Assembly: GCA_009784355.1 (NCBI GenBank)
Contig: WRBU01000089.1
Location: 1 to 5,521, forward strand
Origin: Defluviitaleaceae bacterium
GTDB taxonomy: Bacteria; Bacillota; Clostridia; Lachnospirales; WRAX01
Length of the DNA: 5,521 bases
Direction of reading: 5' to 3'
Part shown: in pieces, positions 1-3,962 of the stretch
Layout of the letters: each line of letters starts with the position of its first letter
How positions within the stretch are numbered: position 1 is the first letter of the stretch
Notes under the pieces: generated by a model
Told to the model about the DNA's origin: nothing
The model's database searches: none
The model's input: the letters and a program-made list of their open reading frames with translations, nothing else
Program-made: the position numbers and the translations under genes

Positions 1-204
1 ACCCTTATGGCTCACGGCAACCCACGCTTTACCCAAAAAGAGCGTTTTCGCCAACGCTTCATGCATAAATTGCTGTATCATCCTGAAAAATATGAAGGGC
101 AATTTGGTTGTGTTGGTTGTGGGCGTTGCGTGAACAAATGTCCTGTTTCATTAAATATTCTTAAAGTCATAAAGTCTTTGGGGGGCGGCGAAAATGTGCA
201 ATAA
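1..204 (+). CDS. 4Fe-4S dicluster electron-transfer subunit (sulfhydrogenase beta / AsrA-like), 3' end
   Basis: This is the C-terminal 67 codons of a gene that begins upstream of the window; the frame is open from base 1 and stops with TAA at 202-204. A basic segment (RFRQRFMHK) leads into a ferredoxin-type motif, CVGCGRCVNKCPV, encoded at about 109-147, with spacing C-x2-C-x2-C-x3-C-P. This ending is characteristic of the iron-sulfur subunit of cytosolic NAD(P)-linked sulfhydrogenases and of anaerobic sulfite reductase subunit A, which pass electrons between a flavin subunit and a catalytic partner. The following gene is the standard flavin partner and overlaps it by 11 bases, so the two are probably translated together. 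The catalytic partner cannot be read from this fragment. Only the second cluster motif is visible; the first would lie upstream. The family call is fairly firm, the exact role is not. Confidence 0.82.
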   Translation, partial: TLMAHGNPRFTQKERFRQRFMHKLLYHPEKYEGQFGCVGCGRCVNKCPVSLNILKVIKSLGGGENVQ

Positions 205-1027
205 TATTGACAAGCATATACCAAAAGTAGGAATTATCACAGAAATTTTTGAAGAAACCTCTGACGTAAAAACTTTTCGGGTGGTGGACGAAAAAGGCAA
301 CAAGGCTTTTGACCACATGCCGGGACAATGTGCTATGTTAAGTATTCCTGGGGTTGGCGAGGCTATGTTTTCTATATCATCATCCCCGACAAACACAAAA
401 TTTATGGATTTTAGCATCAAGCGGGTTGGAGTGCTAACAGAATACCTGCACAAGCTAGAGCCGGGCGACCAAATCACCATCCGCGGCCCATACGGCAACG
501 CTTTTCCGGTAGACACCGCATTGAAAGGGCAAAACATTCTTTTTGTAGGGGGGGGCATTGCTCTTGCACCCCTGCGCTCTGTTATCAAATATGTTTTTGA
601 CAAGCGTGCGGACTACGGATATGTAGACATATTATATGGAGCAAGAACAGCAGATGCCCTAGTATACCGCAAAGAAATCGAAAAATCTTGGGTAAATGTG
701 CCAAATACAAATGTATATCTAACCATAGACCAACCCGACGACACATGGGATGGACACATTGGCTATGTCCCCGATTATTTCAAAAAAATAGGCTTTTCTA
801 CCGACAAAATGGTGGTGGTATGCGGGCCGCCTATTATGATAAAATTCGTGCTTGCCATCCTTTTAGACATGGGCTTCAAAAAAGAACAAATTTACACAAC
901 CCTAGAACTCCGTATGAAATGCGGCATTGGCAAATGCGGGCGTTGTAATATTGGACCAAAATATGTTTGCATAGATGGCCCTGTGTTTAGGGTGGATGAA
1001 CTTGACCATATTCCTGATGAGTTTTAG
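194..1027 (+). CDS. FAD/NAD(P)H-binding [2Fe-2S] oxidoreductase subunit (HydG/AsrB-like)
   Basis: A 277-residue cytosolic electron-transfer flavoprotein of the ferredoxin-NADP reductase fold, similar to sulfhydrogenase gamma, anaerobic sulfite reductase B and PyrK. Visible in order: a beta-barrel FAD domain (about 8-105) with the flavin motif FSISSSP at 59-65; a nucleotide-binding domain with VGGGIALAPL at 118-127 and CGPP at 210-213; and a C-terminal [2Fe-2S] motif with cysteines 243, 248, 251 and 259 (C-x4-C-x2-C-x7-C) followed by DGPVF. Length and the ending IPDEF are normal for the family. In relatives this subunit oxidises or reduces NAD(P)H and exchanges electrons with the upstream 4Fe-4S subunit. 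The ATG at 194 overlaps the previous gene by 11 bases, has a G-rich but weak ribosome site, and places the FAD domain correctly. The electron acceptor is not shown; the downstream reductase genes suggest fumarate or a similar compound. Confidence 0.9.
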   Translation: MCNNIDKHIPKVGIITEIFEETSDVKTFRVVDEKGNKAFDHMPGQCAMLSIPGVGEAMFSISSSPTNTKFMDFSIKRVGVLTEYLHKLEPGDQITIRGPYGNAFPVDTALKGQNILFVGGGIALAPLRSVIKYVFDKRADYGYVDILYGARTADALVYRKEIEKSWVNVPNTNVYLTIDQPDDTWDGHIGYVPDYFKKIGFSTDKMVVVCGPPIMIKFVLAILLDMGFKKEQIYTTLELRMKCGIGKCGRCNIGPKYVCIDGPVFRVDELDHIPDEF

Positions 1028-1033
1028 GAGGTG
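1026..1033 (+). promoter_or_regulatory. Strong Shine-Dalgarno site overlapping the HydG-like stop codon
   Basis: AGGAGGTG is a near-perfect match to the 16S rRNA complement and begins inside the TAG stop at 1025-1027. It must serve a start close downstream, yet no ATG follows at normal spacing. Eight bases after GGAGG comes ACG (1040), the first codon of the cysteine-rich frame; the antitoxin ATG at 1158 is far too distant and has its own site at 1147-1151. This is the main evidence that something starting near 1040 is, or was, translated. Confidence 0.7.
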
Positions 1034-1168
1034 CAAGCTACGAATTGGTACTCATGTAATATCTGTACACTACTTAAAGAAAATAATAGTGGATGCGAGT
1101 GTACGTTAATTAGCAAATGTTCTGATTGTTGGAACGAGATTAGGTGGGAGGTGAAGCATGTTGGTTGA
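1031..1168 (+). CDS. Putative cysteine-rich mini-protein (42-45 aa), non-ATG start
   Basis: A short frame running to TGA at 1166-1168, with no ATG in frame. Possible starts are GTG at 1031, which leaves 45 codons but overlaps the Shine-Dalgarno, or ACG at 1040, which leaves 42 codons and has ideal 8-base spacing from GGAGG. Counted from ACG, it holds six cysteines in three pairs: C6-x2-C9, C19-x-C21 and C27-x2-C30. It also has three tryptophans and no signal peptide or membrane segment. The pattern resembles a small zinc-binding or metal-binding knuckle; I do not recognise the family. Its 3' end overlaps the antitoxin gene by 11 bases, as expected for a coupled operon gene. Alternatives: a pseudogene whose ATG mutated to ACG, a sequencing error at that base, or a non-coding leader of the toxin-antitoxin pair. 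Function unknown. Confidence 0.45.
   Translation: MQATNWYSCNICTLLKENNSGCECTLISKCSDCWNEIRWEVKHVG
1065..1104 (+). promoter_or_regulatory. Imperfect inverted repeat upstream of the toxin-antitoxin genes, possible operator
   Basis: GTACACT at 1065-1071 is exactly mirrored by AGTGTAC at 1098-1104, with 26 bases between. A second, nested pair is CACTA at 1068-1072 and TAGTG at 1087-1091. AbrB/MazE-type antitoxins commonly bind palindromic DNA upstream of their own genes, so this is a candidate autoregulatory site. However, the arms are short, the spacing is wide, and the repeat lies inside the cysteine-rich frame. I found no convincing -35/-10 pair next to it. Confidence 0.22.
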
Positions 1169-1544
1169 AGTAATGAAAAATTCTTTGATAAAATTACCAC
1201 AAGACATCTTAAATTTGCTTGACGCAAAAGATGGCGATAAATTTAAAATCGAGATGTCTGGTGGTAGCATACTATTACATTTATTAGACGACAAAGTCTT
1301 GCCCGAAAAAACTGGCAACGAAGCTATTGATGCCAGAATAGCCTGTTTGCCTAAAAGTGAGCGTGAAGAAATTATTAAAGCGGTGCTGTATGGAGGATAC
1401 AAATACAACGAATACGGCGAAGCCTGCTTTGATGCTGACGACGATGATGGCGAAGATGAGTATTACGAAGCTCTTTGCACGCAAGAAGAAATTAATGCCT
1501 GCCATGAAAAGATGATGGAGGCTCGCAAGCGATGGACGAAATAA
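1158..1544 (+). CDS. AbrB/MazE-like antitoxin of a type II toxin-antitoxin pair
   Basis: A 128-residue protein. Its first 43 residues form a typical SpoVT-AbrB swapped-hairpin DNA-binding domain (VEVMKNSLIKLPQDIL, then DGDKFKIEM and a short hydrophobic strand). The remaining two thirds should hold helices that bind and neutralise the toxin: a charged segment (about 55-80), an acidic run with seven Asp/Glu between residues 94 and 101, and a basic C-terminal helix. Cysteines lie at 63, 90, 107 and 115. It is longer than classic MazE, which is about 80 residues. The ATG at 1158 follows GGAGG (1147-1151) by six bases and places the AbrB fold at the N-terminus. It overlaps the cysteine-rich frame by 11 bases and the toxin gene by 13, so dose coupling with the toxin is likely. 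Antitoxins of this type normally repress their own promoter; the target here is unknown. Confidence 0.85.
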   Translation: MLVEVMKNSLIKLPQDILNLLDAKDGDKFKIEMSGGSILLHLLDDKVLPEKTGNEAIDARIACLPKSEREEIIKAVLYGGYKYNEYGEACFDADDDDGEDEYYEALCTQEEINACHEKMMEARKRWTK

Positions 1545-1867
1545 AGGTTGGTGATATTATCTTGGTCAGGTATCCTTTTGACGAAGACAAAAAACAATTT
1601 AAAATAAGACCTTCATTGATAATAGAACGCTATCAAGATACGCTAGAAATTTTGATTTTAAAAATGACCACTTCTCCACCAAGAAATGGATTTGATTACG
1701 CAATAAAAAAATGGAATACATTTGGATTAGATAAGCCTTCAACTGTACGGATTTCAAGAAAGCTCGTGATAGAGAAAGCCTCTATTCTTAAATTGCTAGG
1801 AACAATATCAAACGAAGACTTATCGAATGTTATGAAAATTTACAACAGCTTAAAATATTTGGGGTGA
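1532..1867 (+). CDS. MazF/PemK-family toxin (putative mRNA endoribonuclease)
   Basis: A 111-residue protein with the standard MazF/PemK barrel opening: KVGDIILVRYPF at 5-16, then K24-I-R26-P27-S-L. A TTS segment at 46-48 sits where the family places its catalytic Thr/Ser, and R26 matches the conserved arginine. The C-terminal half (STVRISRKLVIEK, then LGTIS) also fits. Members cleave single-stranded RNA at short recognition sequences and are held inactive by the antitoxin. The ATG at 1532 lies inside the antitoxin gene (13-base overlap), with GGAGG at 1517-1521. A hand count of 1561-1860 gives 93 G+C in 300 bases (31%), clearly below the flavoprotein gene downstream, which suggests separate ancestry. 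The key residues look intact, so activity is plausible; cleavage specificity cannot be read from sequence. Confidence 0.88.
   Translation: MDEIKVGDIILVRYPFDEDKKQFKIRPSLIIERYQDTLEILILKMTTSPPRNGFDYAIKKWNTFGLDKPSTVRISRKLVIEKASILKLLGTISNEDLSNVMKIYNSLKYLG
1861..1867 (+). promoter_or_regulatory. Ribosome binding site for the iron-sulfur subunit, inside the toxin gene's last codons
   Basis: GGGGTGA includes the toxin's stop codon and lies four bases before the ATG at 1872. It resembles the GGAGGTGA consensus. It favours the start at 1872 over the in-frame ATG at 1881, which would be 13 bases away. Translation of the redox subunit is therefore probably coupled to translation of the toxin. Confidence 0.5.
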
Positions 1868-1871
1868 TAAA

Positions 1872-2546
1872 ATGCAAGAAATGGCAAATGTATATTTTGA
1901 CGGCAAGCATTATCAAGTGCCTGCTGATTTAACAATAATGACGGCAATGGAATATTGTGGGTATCAACTCAAACGTGGCTGTGGATGCCGCCACGGGTTT
2001 TGTGGTGCGTGTGCTACGGTGTACCGCATTGTGGGGGAAAACCGTCCGCATTTTTCGTTAAGTTGCCAAACAAAAGTGGAAGACGGGATGTATATTGCGA
2101 CACTACCCTTTTTCCCGCTAAATAACAAGGTATATAATATCGATGAAATAAAGCCGACCGACAATGTTATGATGGAATTTTTTCCGGAAATTTATGCCTG
2201 TGTTGGTTGTGGAGCTTGCACAAAAAGCTGTTCCCGTGCTTTAAACGTTATGCAATATATTGCATACGCCAAACGTGGGGACTATGAAAAATGCGCCCAC
2301 GAGAGCTTTGACTGCGTAGCTTGCGGCATATGCTCTGCTCGTTGCCCTGCAAATATCTCCCACAACCTTGTGGGGCTGTTGGCACGCCGTTTGACGGGCA
2401 AATACATTACTCCTGAAGCAAATCATAACACCGAACGTGCAAATGCTATTGCAAAAGGTGAATTTGATAAAGAAATGGATGAATTTATTGCAAAGCCGAA
2501 AGAGGAGTTAAAAGAACTTTACGATAGCCGTGAAATTGAAAAATAA
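1872..2546 (+). CDS. Fumarate reductase/succinate dehydrogenase-like iron-sulfur subunit, [2Fe-2S] plus two [4Fe-4S] motifs
   Basis: A 224-residue soluble protein. The N-terminal plant-type ferredoxin domain (about 5-100) carries [2Fe-2S] ligands C39-x4-C44-x2-C47 and C65. The C-terminal helical domain has two complete [4Fe-4S] motifs: C110-x2-C113-x2-C116-x3-C120 and C148-x2-C151-x2-C154-x3-C158-P. Classical SdhB/FrdB has one [4Fe-4S] and one [3Fe-4S] there, so this protein is closer to the FeS part of thiol:fumarate reductase B or HdrC. It lacks a cysteine-rich CCG domain. S121 replaces the usual proline after the first motif. It probably passes electrons to the flavoprotein encoded at 3963, although two unrelated genes lie between. 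The charged tail (190-224) has no motif I recognise. No membrane segment is present. The gene starts four bases after the toxin stop. Confidence 0.87.
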   Translation: MQEMANVYFDGKHYQVPADLTIMTAMEYCGYQLKRGCGCRHGFCGACATVYRIVGENRPHFSLSCQTKVEDGMYIATLPFFPLNNKVYNIDEIKPTDNVMMEFFPEIYACVGCGACTKSCSRALNVMQYIAYAKRGDYEKCAHESFDCVACGICSARCPANISHNLVGLLARRLTGKYITPEANHNTERANAIAKGEFDKEMDEFIAKPKEELKELYDSREIEK

Positions 2547-2554
2547 CTTTTGCT

Positions 2555-2560
2555 AGGAGG
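2555..2560 (+). promoter_or_regulatory. Shine-Dalgarno site fixing the start of the Sel1-repeat gene
   Basis: AGGAGG lies four bases before the ATG at 2565. A longer in-frame reading from TTG at 2550 would place this ribosome site inside the coding sequence, so the ATG at 2565 is the better start. Confidence 0.75.
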
Positions 2561-2564
2561 CTGT

Positions 2565-3011
2565 ATGAGCGACGTAAAAGAATTAATATCAAGAGCGAAT
2601 AAAGGCGACGTAAACGCACAGCATCAAATTGATGAACTGACGGGACAGCCCCATGGCACTTATGCGCAAGCATTGATTGATTTTCAAGGCATTATCGAAG
2701 CGGCACAGCGAGGTGAAATCAATGCAATGACTGCCGTTGGACAAGCCTATTATACAGGCATGGGCGGTGTTGATGTGGATATAAAACAAGCACAGCATTG
2801 GCTTGAACGTGCCGCAAGCAAAAGCTCTGAAGCCATGTGGCATTTAGGGCAAATTCATGCTATGCAACACGACGAATATGAGCTTGGTTTGGATATGATG
2901 AAACGTGCGCTGGAAATGGGGCCCATACCTAACATGACCGATGAAGAAATTAAAATCAGCATTGATGTGGTAGCCCTTTTGGCAAGAACAAAGAAAAAAC
3001 ATGGAATTTAA
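2565..3011 (+). CDS. Small Sel1-repeat (TPR-like) protein
   Basis: A 148-residue protein without a signal peptide or membrane helix, so probably cytoplasmic. Residues 52-87 form a recognisable Sel1 repeat: NAMTAVGQAYYTGMGG, an acidic linker, then a helix ending WLERAASKS. Residues 88-119 form a second, degenerate one (SEAMWHLGQ to ALEMG), and 15-50 may be a third, more worn copy. Sel1 repeats are paired helices that act as protein-protein scaffolds; no catalytic residues are seen. The gene begins 18 bases after the iron-sulfur subunit and ends 17 bases before the lipoprotein gene, so it is very likely cotranscribed. A role as an adaptor or assembly factor for a neighbour is a guess from position. 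The basic tail (RTKKKH) has no assigned role. Confidence 0.75.
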   Translation: MSDVKELISRANKGDVNAQHQIDELTGQPHGTYAQALIDFQGIIEAAQRGEINAMTAVGQAYYTGMGGVDVDIKQAQHWLERAASKSSEAMWHLGQIHAMQHDEYELGLDMMKRALEMGPIPNMTDEEIKISIDVVALLARTKKKHGI

Positions 3012-3028
3012 CGGAGGATATTATCATT

Positions 3029-3961
3029 ATGACAAGAAAATTATTACTGCTTTGCTGCATTATGGCTGCAGTCTTGGTGTTTTTGACGGCCTGCCAAAAT
3101 GAAAACAACGAAGCGGGCAGTCAAGATGCAACACCGCTTTTGTGGCGTGCTACATCGCCCGAAGGTAACAGCATATACCTTTTTGGCTCTATCCACGTTG
3201 CCGAAGCGGGCATTTATCCATTGCCTAGTTTTGTAATGGATGCCTTTAACCGAAGTGATTATTTGGCGGTAGAGATTGACATTTTAAATGAGCCTAGCTT
3301 TGAAGAACAAATGGCTATGATTATGCCTTTCATGTACACCTACGGCAGAAGCGTTGCTGACGATATAGGTCAAAATTTATTGCAAAGAGCAAGTGATATT
3401 TTTGCAGAGCATGAAATGCCGTGGAGCGGTGAAATATTCAAGCCCGTTATGTGGTGGATTGCTTTGACGGAGCTTGCGGTAAATTTGTCGGGATGGTCGG
3501 CAGAATACGGCATAGACATTTATTTTATGCAACAGGCAGCCCAGCAGAACATGCCTATTTTAGAGGTAGAATCTGCCGAAAGCCAAATGCAAATGCTCGC
3601 AAATTTCTCCATGCCTTTACAAATTGCCTTGCTAGAAGATATGGTGACGGCTTTTGAAAATATTGACATGTATGCTGAATACGAAGCTAATCTGCTTGAA
3701 ATGTGGCTTCGCGGGGACTATCAAGCTATCCTGACGGCGACTAATGAAGAAAATGAAAGACTAGGTGCAACCCTTGCGGCCGAGTACCACGACGCAATGA
3801 TGGTTCAAAGAGATATACATATGACCCAAGTTGCAAGGGGATATATGGCTGATGGTAAAAATGTTTTCTTTATGGTGGGTTTATTGCACTTTATTGTAGA
3901 GGGCGGAATTATAGAGTTGCTACAAGAGGCTGGATATACAGTAGAAAGGATTGGTGGCTGA
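3029..3961 (+). CDS. TraB/GumN-family putative lipoprotein (TIKI-like metalloprotease fold)
   Basis: A 310-residue protein. Residues 1-22 form a lipoprotein signal: positive residues R3-K4, a hydrophobic core, and lipobox L19-T-A-C22, so it should be lipid-anchored outside the membrane. The mature part has the family's paired GxxH motifs, GSIH at 53-56 and GLLH at 284-287, an acidic residue E82 in AVEID, and the usual ending GGIIELLQEAGYTVERI. Animal TIKI relatives are metal-dependent proteases using such residues; bacterial TraB/GumN substrates are mostly unknown. Length is normal. GGAGG at 3013-3017 lies 11 bases before the ATG, slightly far. It stops one base before the flavoprotein gene, implying coupled translation. 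Why an extracytoplasmic protein sits among cytosolic redox genes is unclear. Family assignment is good, function uncertain. Confidence 0.83.
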   Translation: MTRKLLLLCCIMAAVLVFLTACQNENNEAGSQDATPLLWRATSPEGNSIYLFGSIHVAEAGIYPLPSFVMDAFNRSDYLAVEIDILNEPSFEEQMAMIMPFMYTYGRSVADDIGQNLLQRASDIFAEHEMPWSGEIFKPVMWWIALTELAVNLSGWSAEYGIDIYFMQQAAQQNMPILEVESAESQMQMLANFSMPLQIALLEDMVTAFENIDMYAEYEANLLEMWLRGDYQAILTATNEENERLGATLAAEYHDAMMVQRDIHMTQVARGYMADGKNVFFMVGLLHFIVEGGIIELLQEAGYTVERIGG

Positions 3962-3962
3962 T

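Noticed and set aside
151..603. Minus-strand frame of 150 codons opposite the HydG-like gene
   Set aside because: The opposite strand carries clear FAD and NAD motifs; the antisense translation has no family features.
688..948. 86-codon plus-strand frame inside the HydG-like gene
   Set aside because: It is an out-of-frame reading of the NAD-binding and [2Fe-2S] region; no independent support.
1045..1071. Possible promoter for the toxin-antitoxin pair: TTGGTA and TACACT
   Set aside because: Each box matches only four of six consensus bases and the spacing is 15 bases, too short; not better than chance.
1025..1168. TAG readthrough (or pyrrolysine) joining the HydG-like protein to the in-frame cysteine-rich segment
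   Set aside because: The frames match, but the HydG-like protein already ends where its family normally ends, and a strong Shine-Dalgarno overlaps the stop, which points to re-initiation rather than readthrough.
2550..2564. TTG start at 2550 for the Sel1-repeat protein
   Set aside because: This would place the AGGAGG site inside the gene; the ATG at 2565 has the site four bases upstream.
3451..3657. 68-codon plus-strand frame inside the TraB/GumN gene
   Set aside because: It overlaps a convincing lipoprotein gene in another frame and has no domain features.
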